Part shown: piece after piece, positions 48,323 to 58,020 of the stretch | How the letters are laid out: each line of letters starts with the position of its first letter | How positions within the stretch are numbered: position 1 is the stretch's first letter | NCBI GenBank assembly: GCA_003217735.2 | Contig: CP031585.1 | Span: 2,653,501 to 2,717,500 of the forward strand | Direction: 5' to 3' | DNA: 64,000 bases | Origin: Marinibacterium anthonyi | GTDB lineage: Bacteria; Pseudomonadota; Alphaproteobacteria; Rhodobacterales; Rhodobacteraceae | The notes under the pieces: generated by a model | The model's input: only the letters and a program-made list of their open reading frames with translations | What the model was told of the DNA's origin: nothing | Database searches by the model: none | Translations under genes and position numbers: made by a program

Positions 48323-49321
48323 ATGGCAAAGACCGATCAGAGACCAGAGGTAATCCGGAGAGGCGCGCGGATGCTGCGCACCGCGCTCGGGCCGGCGATC
48401 GCCGGGTTTCTGGACGACCCCATGACCGTCGAGGTGATGCTCAACCCCGATGGGCGGCTCTGGGTCGACCGACTTTCCGAGGGGCTGGCCGACAGCGGCA
48501 GGACGCTGAGCGCAGCGGACGGCGAGCGTATTGTTCGCCTCGTCGCCCACCATGTTGGCGTCGAAGTTCATGGCCTTTCCCCACGCGTCTCTGCGGAGCT
48601 CCCGGAAACAGGCGAGCGCTTCGAGGGGCTCTTGCCGCCCGTCGTCGCAGCCCCGGCCTTCGCCATCCGCAAGCCCGCTGTCGCTGTGTTCACGCTCGAC
48701 GACTATGTCGCTGCCAGGATCATGACCTTGATGCAGGCCGAGGCGCTGCGCCAGGCGGTCGCGACCCGTGCCAATATCCTGGTGGCGGGCGGCACCTCGA
48801 CCGGCAAGACCACGCTGACCAATGCGCTGCTCGCCGAGGTGGCCAAGACCTCCGATCGCGTCGTGATCATCGAGGACACCCGAGAACTGCAATGCGCCGC
48901 GCCGAACCTCGTGGCGATGCGCACCAAGGACGGAGTGGCAAGCCTGTCCGATCTGGTGCGATCCTCGCTGCGTCTGCGCCCCGATCGTATTCCCATCGGT
49001 GAGGTGCGTGGCGCCGAAGCGCTGGACCTGCTCAAAGCTTGGGGCACAGGCCATCCCGGCGGCATCGGCACCATCCATGCCGGTTCCGGGATCGGCGCAC
49101 TGCGTCGTCTCGAACAGCTCATCCAGGAAGCCGTCGTTACCGTGCCCCGCGCCATGATCGCGGAGACCATCGATCTCGTGGCCGTCCTGGCCGGTCGAGG
49201 GTCCGCGCGCCGTCTGGCCGAACTCGCCTGCGTTGAGGGCCTCGGGCCGGACGGCGACTACCGGATTTCACCTGTCATTTCAGACCCCGCCATCCCTCAC
49301 GAACAAGGAGATCCCGAATGA
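48323..49321 (+). CDS. trbB: P-type conjugative transfer ATPase TrbB
   Basis: A 332-residue VirB11-like secretion ATPase that would power pilus assembly and substrate transfer at the inner membrane. Walker A is [17 protein letters not shown] (about 153-168). The Asp box [12 protein letters not shown] and the His box [15 protein letters not shown] are intact. The N-terminus has [18 protein letters not shown]. It is the first gene of the trb operon and overlaps trbC by ATGA. Its usual neighbour, copG, is separated by the cargo island. Confidence 0.95.
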   Translation: MAKTDQRPEVIRRGARMLRTALGPAIAGFLDDPMTVEVMLNPDGRLWVDRLSEGLADSGRTLSAADGERIVRLVAHHVGVEVHGLSPRVSAELPETGERFEGLLPPVVAAPAFAIRKPAVAVFTLDDYVAARIMTLMQAEALRQAVATRANILVAGGTSTGKTTLTNALLAEVAKTSDRVVIIEDTRELQCAAPNLVAMRTKDGVASLSDLVRSSLRLRPDRIPIGEVRGAEALDLLKAWGTGHPGGIGTIHAGSGIGALRRLEQLIQEAVVTVPRAMIAETIDLVAVLAGRGSARRLAELACVEGLGPDGDYRISPVISDPAIPHEQGDPE

Positions 49322-49650
49322 TCCGTCACGCCCTGCGCATCCGCCAGCACATCGCCACGGCCGCCGCCGCCACCTATGTCAGCCTGTTCATCGTTCCGGC
49401 TGCGCACGCCTCCGGGTCCTCCATGCCCTGGGAAGCGCCTCTGCAATCCATCCTCGACTCCGTCGAGGGGCCAGTGGCCAAGATCGTGGCGGTGATCATC
49501 ATCATTGTCACCGGTCTGACGCTGGCCTTCGGCGATACCGGCGGCGGCTTCCGGCGGCTGATCCAGATCGTCTTCGGGATTTCCATCGCCTTTGCGGCCT
49601 CGTCCTTCTTCCTGAGCTTCTTCAGCTTCGGTGGCGGGGCGCTGATCTGA
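49318..49650 (+). CDS. trbC: TrbC/VirB2-like pilin
   Basis: A 110-residue pilin precursor. A signal peptide (about 1-37, ending near AAHASGSS) precedes two hydrophobic segments (about 56-76 and 84-105). It would be processed, probably by LepB and the TraF peptidase at 30021, into the transfer pilus subunit. It overlaps trbB by ATGA. Confidence 0.9.
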   Translation: MIRHALRIRQHIATAAAATYVSLFIVPAAHASGSSMPWEAPLQSILDSVEGPVAKIVAVIIIIVTGLTLAFGDTGGGFRRLIQIVFGISIAFAASSFFLSFFSFGGGALI

Positions 49651-49680
49651 TGGTGACGACCGTTGGCCCGCAGGGACACG

Positions 49681-49702
49681 AAAGGCTCCGGGGGAGCTTT
49701 TC
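49681..49702 (+). promoter_or_regulatory. Hairpin with T tract between trbC and trbD
   Basis: AAAG-GCTCC and GGAGC-TTTT form a stem with a GGG loop just before the trbD ribosome-binding site (GGGAGG). It could attenuate transcription, setting TrbC in excess of the channel proteins, or stabilise the trbC mRNA end. Confidence 0.45.
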
Positions 49703-49716
49703 GAGGGAGGAACGCC

Positions 49717-50010
49717 ATGAGCGGTAGCGAATGGCAAAGCTTCGAGGCCCTCGACGCTGTGCCGGGGTTCAGCGTGCCGGTCCACCGCGCGCTGACCGAG
49801 CCGATCCTGCTCGGCGGCGCACCGCGCTCGGTTGCCATTCTGAATGGCACGCTCGCCGGTGCGGTCGGCCTCGGACTTCAGCTCTGGCTGGTCGGGATCC
49901 TGATCTGGGCCGTCGGCCACATCGCAGCTGTCTGGGCGGCAAGGCGCGATCCGCTCTTCGTCGAGGTCGCCCGCCGCCATTTGCGCATTCCCGGTCATCT
50001 CTCGGTGTGA
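49717..50010 (+). CDS. trbD: Conjugal transfer protein TrbD (VirB3-like)
   Basis: A 97-residue inner-membrane protein starting MSGSEWQSFEALDAVPGFSV. The typical VPVHRALTEPILLGGAPRSVAILN leads into two adjacent membrane segments (about 44-72). TrbD partners the TrbE ATPase. GGGAGG lies 8 bases before the ATG at 49717. Confidence 0.92.
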   Translation: MSGSEWQSFEALDAVPGFSVPVHRALTEPILLGGAPRSVAILNGTLAGAVGLGLQLWLVGILIWAVGHIAAVWAARRDPLFVEVARRHLRIPGHLSV

Positions 50011-50016
50011 ACCCCC

Positions 50017-52527
50017 ATGATGAATCTCGCAGAATACCGCCGCACCGCCTCGCGCCTCGCAGACTACCTGCCCTGGGTGGCGCTGGTCGGGGAGGGCGTG
50101 GTCCTCAACAAGGACGGCTCGTTCCAGAGAACGGCGAAGTTTCGGGGGCCCGATCTCGACAGCGCCGTCGCGGCCGAACTGGTCGCGGTGGCGGGACGGC
50201 TTAACAACGCTTTCCGTCGCCTCGGTTCTGGGTGGGCGATTTTCGTGGAAGCACAGCGCTCTGAGGCCGCCACCTATCCTGCAAGCACCTTCCCGGATGC
50301 GGCATCGGCGCTGGTCGATGCCGAGCGCAAGGCCGATTTCGAAGAGGAGGGGAGCCACTTCGTATCCGGTTATTTCCTGACCCTCCTCTGGCTTCCGCCC
50401 GCCGAGGATGCGGCACGCTCAGAATCCTGGCTCTACGAGGGCCGCGAGACCTCAGGTGTGAACCCCTGGGAACAGGTGCGCGGTTTCATCGACCGCACCG
50501 ATCGCGTGCTGGCGCTGCTCGACGGCTTCATGCCGGACTGCCACTGGCTCGATGACGCCGCTACGCTGACCTACCTGCATTCGACGATTTCGACCAACCG
50601 GCACCGCGTGCGCGTGCCCGAGGTGCCGGTCTATCTCGACGCGCTCTTGCCCGACCAGCCGCTGGCCGGCGGGCTGGAGCCGCGTCTGGGCAATCACCAT
50701 CTCCGCGTCCTGACGATCACCGGCTATCCCGGCGCCACGACCCCGGGCCTGCTCGACGAGTTGAACCGGCTGGCCTTTCCCTATCGCTGGTCGACCCGGG
50801 CCATTCTCATGGACAAGCTGGACGCAACCAAGCTGCTGACCCGGATACGCCGTCAGTGGTTTGCCAAACGCAAGAGCATCGCCGCGATCCTCAAGGAGGT
50901 GATGACCAACGAGCAATCCGCGCTGGTTGATACAGACGCGGCGAACAAGGCCGCTGACGCAGATATGGCCTTGCAGGAACTCGGCGCGGATCTGGCTGGC
51001 ATGGCCTATGTCACGGCCACGATCACGGTCTGGGACGAGGACGTCCGCCGCGCTGACGAGAAACTGCGGCTGGTCGAGAAGATCGTCCAGTCCCGTGATT
51101 TCAGCGTCATGGTCGAGACGGTCAACGCCGTCGATGCCTGGCTCGGAAGTCTTCCCGGACATGCCTATGCCAATGTCCGCCAGCCACCCGTCAGCACATT
51201 GAATCTCGCTCATATGATCCCGCTCTCGGCGGTCTGGGCAGGGCCGGAACAGGATGAGCATTTCGGCGACGCTCCGTTGCTCTACGCCAGGACCGAAGGC
51301 TCCACCCCGTTCCGGTTTTCTCTGCATGTCGGGGATGTCGGGCACACCCTCGTCGTCGGCCCGACCGGCGCCGGCAAATCCGTGCTGCTGGCGCTGATGG
51401 CGCTGCAGTTCCGGCGGTATCCGCGCAGCCAGATCTTCGCCTTCGACTTCGGCGGCTCGATCCGCGCCGCCTCGCTTGCCATGGGCGGCGACTGGCATGA
51501 CCTCGGCGGAGAGCTGACCGAAGCGGACGAGAGCTCCGTCATGCTACAGCCCTTGGCACGCATTCACGAGACGTCGGAACGTGCCTGGGCGGCCGACTGG
51601 ATCGTTGCCATCCTGACGCGCGAGAACATCCAGATTACCCCCGATGTGAAGGAACATCTCTGGACGGCGCTGACCTCGCTGGCCTCGGCCCCTGTGGGCG
51701 AGCGGACCATGACCGGCTTGGCGGTCCTGCTGCAGTCCAACGATCTGAAGCAGGCACTCCGCGCATACTGCGTGGGTGGACCCTATGGCCGGCTGCTCGA
51801 TGCCGAGACCGAACAGCTGGGATCGGCGGATGTGCAGGCCTTCGAGATCGAGGGGCTGGTGGGAACCGGCGCGGCGCCCGCCGTCCTCTCATACCTGTTC
51901 CACCGGATCGGTGATCGGCTCGATGGACGCCCCACGCTGCTCATCATCGACGAGGGCTGGCTCGCACTCGATGACGATGCCTTCGCGGAGCAGCTCCGCG
52001 AATGGCTGAAGACGCTGAGGAAGAAGAACGCCTCGGTGATCTTCGCGACGCAGAGCCTCAGCGACATCGATGGCAGTACCATCGCGCCGGCGATCATCGA
52101 AAGTTGCCTGACACGGCTCCTGCTGCCGAACGAGCGGGCCATCGAGCCCCAGATCACGGCCATCTATCGCCGCTTCGGCCTCAATGACCGACAGATCGAG
52201 ATCCTCGCGCGGGCCACGCCCAAGCGCGACTACTACTGCCAGTCGCGGCGCGGCAACCGGCTGTTCGAGCTGGGTCTCAGCGATGTCGGGCTCGCGCTCT
52301 GCGCGGCTTCCGCCAAATCGGATCAGGCGCTGATCGCCGAGATCTGCGCTGAGCACGGCCGAGACGGCTTCCTCGCCGCCTGGCTGAAGGCGCATGGCCT
52401 GGATTGGGCCGCCGATCTGATCCCCGACCTCACCAATCTCGCCATCGACGCAGAGGGCGCATCTCCGGCCTCCGGTGTCGTTGAGGACACCGAACCCGCC
52501 CTGAAAGAAGAGGAGATCACATCATGA
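50017..52527 (+). CDS. trbE: Conjugal transfer ATPase TrbE (VirB4-like)
   Basis: An 836-residue VirB4-family ATPase with the CagE/TrbE N-terminal domain. Walker A is VGPTGAGKSVLLALM (about 448-462) and Walker B is TLLIIDEGWLALDD (about 643-656). KKNASVIFATQSLSDI and an Arg-rich RRFGLNDRQIEIL follow. It energises pilus biogenesis at the inner membrane. It begins ATGATG, 6 bases after trbD, and overlaps trbJ by ATGA. Confidence 0.95.
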   Translation: MMNLAEYRRTASRLADYLPWVALVGEGVVLNKDGSFQRTAKFRGPDLDSAVAAELVAVAGRLNNAFRRLGSGWAIFVEAQRSEAATYPASTFPDAASALVDAERKADFEEEGSHFVSGYFLTLLWLPPAEDAARSESWLYEGRETSGVNPWEQVRGFIDRTDRVLALLDGFMPDCHWLDDAATLTYLHSTISTNRHRVRVPEVPVYLDALLPDQPLAGGLEPRLGNHHLRVLTITGYPGATTPGLLDELNRLAFPYRWSTRAILMDKLDATKLLTRIRRQWFAKRKSIAAILKEVMTNEQSALVDTDAANKAADADMALQELGADLAGMAYVTATITVWDEDVRRADEKLRLVEKIVQSRDFSVMVETVNAVDAWLGSLPGHAYANVRQPPVSTLNLAHMIPLSAVWAGPEQDEHFGDAPLLYARTEGSTPFRFSLHVGDVGHTLVVGPTGAGKSVLLALMALQFRRYPRSQIFAFDFGGSIRAASLAMGGDWHDLGGELTEADESSVMLQPLARIHETSERAWAADWIVAILTRENIQITPDVKEHLWTALTSLASAPVGERTMTGLAVLLQSNDLKQALRAYCVGGPYGRLLDAETEQLGSADVQAFEIEGLVGTGAAPAVLSYLFHRIGDRLDGRPTLLIIDEGWLALDDDAFAEQLREWLKTLRKKNASVIFATQSLSDIDGSTIAPAIIESCLTRLLLPNERAIEPQITAIYRRFGLNDRQIEILARATPKRDYYCQSRRGNRLFELGLSDVGLALCAASAKSDQALIAEICAEHGRDGFLAAWLKAHGLDWAADLIPDLTNLAIDAEGASPASGVVEDTEPALKEEEITS

Positions 52528-53306
52528 CCCGCAAAATCACCCCCCGGTTCGCCGGCCCGTCGCTGCTCGCCCTCGCGCTGGCGATGCCCATGGCCATGTC
52601 GCCCATCGCAGCACCGCCCGCCAATGCGCTCTTTGGCATCGGCGGGGGGCCTTTCATCGTCTACGACCCGACCAACCACGCCGAAAATCTCCTGGCCGCG
52701 GCGCGCGCTCTGGAGCAGATCAACAACCAGATCGCACAGCTCCAGAACGAAGCGCAGATGCTGATCAACCAGGCGCGCAATCTCGCCAACCTGCCGTATT
52801 CCGCGCTCCAGCAGATCCAGCAGAACGTCAGCCGCACACAGCAGCTCCTGGCCCAGGCGCAGAACATCGCCTTCGACGTGCAGAGCATCGACCAGATGTT
52901 CCAGCAGGACTATGGCAACCTTTCCCTGACGGCGACCGACCAGCAGCTGATCGCCGAGGCCCGGTCCCGTTGGGAGAACACCGTCGGTGGTCTGCAGGAT
53001 GCCATGCGCGTGCAGGCCGGTGTCGTCGGCAATATCGATGCCAACCGCGCCGAGATGTCCGCGCTTGTGGGGCAGAGCCAGAACGCGGTCGGTGCTCTGC
53101 AGGCCACACAGGCGGGCAACCAGCTCCTCGCCCTGCAATCGCAACAGCTCTCGGACCTGATTGCGGTGATCTCGGCAAACGGTCGCGCCAACGCGCTGAC
53201 CGAGGCCGAGCGCGCCACCGCTGCAGAACAGGGTCGCATCCAGCGCGAGCGCTTCCTGACGCCGGGCGCGGGCTACCAGCCCGGCAACGCGCAAATGTTC
53301 AACTGA
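52524..53306 (+). CDS. trbJ: P-type conjugative transfer protein TrbJ
   Basis: A 260-residue VirB5-like protein. A signal peptide (about 1-33, ending near PPANALFG) directs it to the periplasm. GGGPFIVYDPTNHAENLLAAARALEQI and the long Gln/Asn-rich helices that follow are typical. It is thought to sit at the pilus tip. It overlaps trbE by ATGA. Confidence 0.93.
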   Translation: MTRKITPRFAGPSLLALALAMPMAMSPIAAPPANALFGIGGGPFIVYDPTNHAENLLAAARALEQINNQIAQLQNEAQMLINQARNLANLPYSALQQIQQNVSRTQQLLAQAQNIAFDVQSIDQMFQQDYGNLSLTATDQQLIAEARSRWENTVGGLQDAMRVQAGVVGNIDANRAEMSALVGQSQNAVGALQATQAGNQLLALQSQQLSDLIAVISANGRANALTEAERATAAEQGRIQRERFLTPGAGYQPGNAQMFN

Positions 53307-53323
53307 GGCCGGGAGGGGAGACG

Positions 53324-53611
53324 ATGGAGGGGAAGGTGCTGGCCCGGATCGTGGCCATCGTGTTCGTGGCGATCGCAATCACCGCCACGGCGATCGAGGT
53401 CACGCGCGAGGAGGGGCCCGCGCCGCTCAGTATCGCGCCCGTGCTCCAGCCGTCTGCCGATCCTCTCCGCGCGACGCTGCGCCGATGCCAGCAGCTCGGC
53501 GAGGCCGCCGGCAGCGATGCCGATTGCCTAGCCGCCTGGGCCGAGGGTCGTGACCGGTTCCTCAGACGGACGCCGACTTCCGAAGCACCACAGCGATCGG
53601 GAGATCAGTGA
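53324..53611 (+). CDS. trbK: TrbK-like entry exclusion protein
   Basis: A 95-residue protein, MEGKVLARIVAIVFVAIAIT onwards. It has a single N-terminal membrane segment (about 6-25) and a small periplasmic domain with a Cys pair (RRCQQLGEAAGSDADCLAAW), as in the alternative TrbK family of alphaproteobacterial Trb loci. Position between trbJ and trbL supports the call. It would reduce redundant transfer into cells that already carry the element. GGGAGGGGAG precedes the ATG. Confidence 0.82.
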   Translation: MEGKVLARIVAIVFVAIAITATAIEVTREEGPAPLSIAPVLQPSADPLRATLRRCQQLGEAAGSDADCLAAWAEGRDRFLRRTPTSEAPQRSGDQ

Positions 53612-53614
53612 GCC

Positions 53615-54967
53615 ATGGGTGGAACCGGCGTCATCGACAATTTTCTGGGAATCTTCACCAGCTATATCGACAGCGGGTTCGGGCTGCTCGGGGGTGAGGT
53701 GGCTTTCATCGCCACCACGCTGATCGTCATCGATGTGACGCTGGCGGCCTTGTTCTGGGCCTGGGGCGCCGATGACGACATCATCGCCCGGCTGGTGAAG
53801 AAGACGCTCTTTGTCGGGGTCTTCGCCTATATCATCTCCAACTGGAACAACCTCGCCCGGATTGTCTTCGAGAGTTTCGCGGGCCTCGGTCTGATGGCAT
53901 CGGGCACCGGGTTTTCCGCCGCCGATCTTCTGCGCCCCGGCCGCGTCGCCCAGACCGGGCTAGAGGCCGGACGACCGCTGCTCGAAAGCATCTCCGATCT
54001 GATGGGCTGGGTCGCGGTCTTCGAGAACCTCGTCCAGATCCTCTGCCTGTTCTTCGCCTGGGCGCTGGTGATCCTCGCCTTCTTCATCCTCGCGGTACAG
54101 CTCTTCGTCACCCTGATCGAGTTCAAGCTCACGACTCTCGCGGGCTTCGTGCTGATCCCTTTCGGCCTCTTCGGTAAGACCGCCTTCATGGCCGAGCGCG
54201 TGTTGGGCAACGTCATTTCCTCCGGCATCAAGGTCCTGGTCCTCGCCGTGATCATCGGCATCGGATCGACGCTCTTCGGACAGTTCACCGCGGGTTTCGG
54301 AGGCGTGACGCCGACCATCGATGACGCCATGGCGATTGTTCTGGCCGCCCTGTCTCTGCTGGGCCTCGGTATCTTCGGCCCCGGCATCGCCTCGGGTCTG
54401 GTGTCCGGCGGGCCCCAATTCAGCGCGGGGGCGGCCATAGGCACCGGCCTTGCCGTTGGTGGCGCTGCGATCGGGGCCGGAGGGGCGACCATGCTCGCAG
54501 CGCGCGGGGCCGGGTCCGCGCTCTCCGGTGGTGCCGCCCTCGTACGCGGCGGTGCCACTGCGGCGGGCGCGGCTTCGAGCGCCTACACGCTCGGCTCGAT
54601 GGGCGGAGGTGGTCTCGCCGGCGGGATGACTGGTGTGGCGCGCGCCGGTGCCGCTGCCGCAGCATCATCGCTCAAGAAGGCGTCTTCTCGCGCGGCTGGC
54701 GGGCTCCAGTCCAGCTACGCCGAGGGCGTAAAGGGCGGTGTTGCGACGACGGGCGGAACCACCTCGATGGGCACGGTCGGCGGCGCGGCACCTGAGCCTG
54801 GCAGCTCCGGCCCGTCCGCCACCGATGGCCCGCCAGCCTGGGCGAAGCGCATGCGCCATAGCCAGGCCGTGAGCCATGGCGTGCGCGCTGCCGCCCACGC
54901 CGTCCGGTCGGGCGACAGCCACGGCTCGGGCTCCTCCGTCAATCTCTCCGAAAGGGATCGCTCATGA
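53615..54967 (+). CDS. trbL: P-type conjugative transfer protein TrbL (VirB6-like)
   Basis: A 450-residue polytopic membrane protein. About seven hydrophobic segments lie between residues 25 and 285, including ALFWAWGADDDII, FFAWALVILAFFILAVQLFVTLIEF and LVLAVIIGIGSTLFG. The C-terminal third is a Gly/Ala/Ser-rich, low-complexity cytoplasmic or periplasmic tail that is variable in the family. It forms part of the inner-membrane channel. It overlaps trbF by ATGA. Confidence 0.93.
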   Translation: MGGTGVIDNFLGIFTSYIDSGFGLLGGEVAFIATTLIVIDVTLAALFWAWGADDDIIARLVKKTLFVGVFAYIISNWNNLARIVFESFAGLGLMASGTGFSAADLLRPGRVAQTGLEAGRPLLESISDLMGWVAVFENLVQILCLFFAWALVILAFFILAVQLFVTLIEFKLTTLAGFVLIPFGLFGKTAFMAERVLGNVISSGIKVLVLAVIIGIGSTLFGQFTAGFGGVTPTIDDAMAIVLAALSLLGLGIFGPGIASGLVSGGPQFSAGAAIGTGLAVGGAAIGAGGATMLAARGAGSALSGGAALVRGGATAAGAASSAYTLGSMGGGGLAGGMTGVARAGAAAAASSLKKASSRAAGGLQSSYAEGVKGGVATTGGTTSMGTVGGAAPEPGSSGPSATDGPPAWAKRMRHSQAVSHGVRAAAHAVRSGDSHGSGSSVNLSERDRS

Positions 54968-55653
54968 ACCTCTTCAGGCGTTCCGCCACCCATTATGGCA
55001 AGACACCTCAGCCAGAAACGCCTTACCAGAGGGCAGCGCAGGTCTGGGATGAGCGTATCGGTTCCGCCCGCGTTCAGGCCCGCAACTGGCGCTACATGGC
55101 TCTTGGCAGCCTGATCCTTGCGGCGGGATTTGCTGGCGCCCTGGTCTGGCAATCCGCGCGTGGCACTGTCGTGCCCTGGGTCGTTCAGGTCGACGCGCTC
55201 GGCGAGGCCCAGGCTGTCGCTCCGGCTTCTGCCGACTACGAGCCGACCGATCCGCAGATCGCGTTCCATTTGGGTCGTTTCATCGAGCAGGTTCGTTCCA
55301 TCCCCGCCGACCCGATCATCGTGCGGCAGAACTGGCTGCGCGCCTATGAGTTCACCACGGACCGAGGCGCGGCCGCGCTAAACGACTTTGCTCGCGCCAA
55401 CGACCCGTTCACCCGCGTCGGCCGTCAGCAGATCGCCGTCGAGGTGTCCTCGGTCATCCGGGCCTCGCCGGGATCGTTCCGCGTTGCCTGGAGCGAGCGC
55501 CACTACGAGAACGGTCAGCTTTCCACGACCGAGCGCTGGACCGCGATCCTGACCGTCGTGATCCAGGCTCCGCGCAGCGCCGAACGCCTGCGTGCCAATC
55601 CCCTCGGAATCTATGTCAATGCGATCTCCTGGTCGCGGGAGATGAGCCAATGA
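54964..55653 (+). CDS. trbF: Conjugal transfer protein TrbF (VirB8-like)
   Basis: A 229-residue bitopic protein. A cytoplasmic start (FRRSATHYGKTPQPETPYQRAAQVWDERIG) leads into one membrane segment (about 43-65) and a periplasmic VirB8-like domain ending in ERWTAILTVVIQAP and NPLGIYVNAISWSREM. It nucleates the channel. It is coupled by ATGA overlaps to trbL and trbG. Confidence 0.95.
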   Translation: MNLFRRSATHYGKTPQPETPYQRAAQVWDERIGSARVQARNWRYMALGSLILAAGFAGALVWQSARGTVVPWVVQVDALGEAQAVAPASADYEPTDPQIAFHLGRFIEQVRSIPADPIIVRQNWLRAYEFTTDRGAAALNDFARANDPFTRVGRQQIAVEVSSVIRASPGSFRVAWSERHYENGQLSTTERWTAILTVVIQAPRSAERLRANPLGIYVNAISWSREMSQ

Positions 55654-56660
55654 CTGAACAGCATCTTCATGCAACCAGGTCTCCGGGCGTCAGGACGCCG
55701 GTGTTGGTGGCCTTGCTGCTATCCGCATCCGTACTGGCGGGATGTGCCAGAAACCCGGTGCCGGAATTCAGCTATGACGAGTCTGTGCCGCCGCTGCCCT
55801 CTCCGCCCGCCTCGGCTGCCGAGGAACGCCCTCGGCCCTTGCACACGCCGCCAGTCTGGACTGTGGCGCATGGCGGAGCGGCGGCGGGCACGCCGACCGG
55901 ACGTATCGAAAACGCCAATGCCGCCGCCCGGATCGAACCGCGCCGCGAGGGCTATTACAATGCGATCCAGATCTATCCCTGGTCGGAAGGCGCGCTCTAT
56001 CAGGTCTATGCCGCACCGGGTCAGATCACCAACATCGCATTGGAGCCGGGCGAACGTCTGACCGGCGCGGGCCCGATCGCCGCGGGAGATACCACGCGCT
56101 GGATCATCGGCGACACGGAGAGCGGGTCCGGATCCACTGCCCGCGTCCACATCCTCGTCAAACCGACGCGGGACGACATCTCGACCAATCTGGTGATCAG
56201 CACTGACAGGCGGGTGTACACGATCGAGCTGCGTGCCCGGGAGGCGCTCTACATGCCCTCGGTCGCCTGGGCCTATCCGGCCACGCCGCGTGGTGGGCGA
56301 CAGGCTGTGGCGACCGCGCCGGCCATCCCGGCGCCCTCGGCCCGCAATCATCGTTACGGTTTGCAGATCCAGGGGGAGAGCCCGCCCTGGCGCCCGGTTT
56401 CCGTCTTCGATGATGGCCGTCGCGTCTATGTCGTCTTCCCGGCTGGCATCGCCCAGGGCGAGATGCCGCCTCTCTTCGTACTCAGTTCGGACGGGGAGCC
56501 CGAGATCGTGAACAGCCGCATCCACCGGAACGTGCTCATCGTGGATCGCCTCTTCGGCGCTGCCGAGCTCCGGCTGGGGGCCGGAGACCGCCAGCAGGTG
56601 GTCCGGATCGTGCGCATGGAGGAGGGCGAGGCGGATGCGCGAAGGGGAGGGGCGTCATGA
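55650..56660 (+). CDS. trbG: P-type conjugative transfer protein TrbG (VirB9-like)
   Basis: A 336-residue outer-membrane-core component. The N-terminal signal ends in a lipobox-like VLAGCARNP, suggesting lipid attachment. The VirB9 fold shows YNAIQIYPWSEGALYQVYAAPGQITNIALEPGE and, near the end, RPVSVFDDGRRVYVVFP and FVLSSDGEPEIVNSRIHRNVLIVDRLF. It overlaps trbF and trbI by ATGA. Confidence 0.95.
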   Translation: MTEQHLHATRSPGVRTPVLVALLLSASVLAGCARNPVPEFSYDESVPPLPSPPASAAEERPRPLHTPPVWTVAHGGAAAGTPTGRIENANAAARIEPRREGYYNAIQIYPWSEGALYQVYAAPGQITNIALEPGERLTGAGPIAAGDTTRWIIGDTESGSGSTARVHILVKPTRDDISTNLVISTDRRVYTIELRAREALYMPSVAWAYPATPRGGRQAVATAPAIPAPSARNHRYGLQIQGESPPWRPVSVFDDGRRVYVVFPAGIAQGEMPPLFVLSSDGEPEIVNSRIHRNVLIVDRLFGAAELRLGAGDRQQVVRIVRMEEGEADARRGGAS

Positions 56661-57778
56661 GTGACACCGATCCTGCAGCTCCGATGCGTCTGCGCCCCGA
56701 TCCGCCGCGCGTGACGAGGCTGTCGCGCAAGGTTCTGGCCGGTGTTGGGGCGGTCGCGCTGTTCTGCATCGGGGGTGCGCTGATATATGCGCTCCAGACC
56801 CGTGAGGCAGGGCCCGGAGGTGGAGAACTCTATTCCATCGACAACCGACCGGCAGCGGACGGCCTGGAAGGGTTGCCCTCCGACTATACCGGACCGGTTC
56901 TGGGACCCGCACTGCCCGGTGACCTCGGGCGGCCGATCCTCGACGCGCAGGAGCGGGGAGTGCCCGTGAACCCGCCGCCGATTGTCGGCCCGACCGTCGA
57001 TCCGGACGCGGAGCGCCGCAGGGCAGAGGAGGAAACCGCGCGTCTGAGCGGGGTCTTCTTTCAGACGGCGTCTGGCAGGGCAACCACGGCCGGGGCCGGC
57101 ATGAGTCTTCCGGGCCTGGATGGTTCCGGGCAACCTGAGGGGAGTCGGCATACGGCTTTCCTCAACGGTCCGGTGGACCGGCAGACCGTCGCATCCGATC
57201 GCATTCAGCCGCCAGCCTCGCCGTACATCCTTCAGGCGGGAGCGGTGATACCCGCCGCCCTCATCACGGGCATTCGTTCCGATCTTCCGGGGCAGATCAC
57301 CGCACAGGTCACCGAGAATGTCTATGACAGCCCGACTGGATCGCTGCTCCTGATCCCGCAGGGAACCCGCATCATCGGCCAATACGATGACGGTGTGACG
57401 TTCGGCCAGCGACGCGTGCTGCTGGTCTGGAACCGCCTGATCCTTCCCGGAGGCCGGTCCATCGTTCTCGAACGTCTGCCGGGTGCGGATGCGAGCGGCT
57501 ATGCAGGCCTCGAGGATGGCGTTGACTACCACTGGTGGGATCTTATGCGCGCAGCGGGTCTGTCCACGCTGCTCGCGATCGGCGCGGACCTCGCCACCGA
57601 TGACGAAGACCGCCTGGTCCAGGCGATCCGCGATGGTGCTGTGGACACGATCAACCAGGCCGGTCAGCAGATTGTCCAGCGTCAGTTGCAGGTCGCGCCG
57701 ACACTGACCATCCGTCCGGGGTTCCCGGTCAGGATCATCGTCACCCGCGATCTGGTATTCGAACCGGCAGGAGGTTGA
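56657..57778 (+). CDS. trbI: Conjugal transfer protein TrbI (VirB10-like)
   Basis: A 373-residue VirB10 homologue. It has one N-terminal membrane segment (about 25-46), a Pro-rich periplasmic linker and the beta-barrel domain with LQAGAVIPAALITGIRSDLPGQITAQVTENVYDS, LLIPQGTRIIGQYD and GFPVRIIVTRDLVF. It spans from inner to outer membrane and senses the energy state in related systems. It is the last of the channel genes. Confidence 0.95.
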   Translation: MSDTDPAAPMRLRPDPPRVTRLSRKVLAGVGAVALFCIGGALIYALQTREAGPGGGELYSIDNRPAADGLEGLPSDYTGPVLGPALPGDLGRPILDAQERGVPVNPPPIVGPTVDPDAERRRAEEETARLSGVFFQTASGRATTAGAGMSLPGLDGSGQPEGSRHTAFLNGPVDRQTVASDRIQPPASPYILQAGAVIPAALITGIRSDLPGQITAQVTENVYDSPTGSLLLIPQGTRIIGQYDDGVTFGQRRVLLVWNRLILPGGRSIVLERLPGADASGYAGLEDGVDYHWWDLMRAAGLSTLLAIGADLATDDEDRLVQAIRDGAVDTINQAGQQIVQRQLQVAPTLTIRPGFPVRIIVTRDLVFEPAGG

Positions 57779-57780
57779 TC

Positions 57781-58020
57781 ATGTCGAAACTGAAGCTTGG
57801 GCCGCTGCCCGATGACAAGCCGGTGAAGGTGACAGTGGAACTGCCAGCGTCCGTTCATCGCGATCTTGTTGCTTACGCGGAGGTGTTAGGGCGGGAGACA
57901 GGCCAGCCTGTAGCCGATCCTGTCCGGCTGATCGTGCCGATGCTGGAGCGGTTCATGGCCACGGATCGCGGGTTCGCGAAGGCGCGCCGTGTTACCCAAT
58001 CCCACAGGGATGCCCGCTGA
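57781..58020 (+). CDS. DUF2274 domain-containing protein
   Basis: A 79-residue protein, MSKLKLGPLPDDKPVKVTVE onwards, matching DUF2274, including LPASVHRDLVAYAEVLGRETGQPV and LIVPMLERFMATDRGF. The ribbon-like start suggests a DNA-binding regulator. It closes the trb operon in most related elements. The ATG at 57781 has a perfect AGGAGG 6 bases upstream. Its end overlaps the convergent LysR gene by 29 bases. Confidence 0.9.
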   Translation: MSKLKLGPLPDDKPVKVTVELPASVHRDLVAYAEVLGRETGQPVADPVRLIVPMLERFMATDRGFAKARRVTQSHRDAR

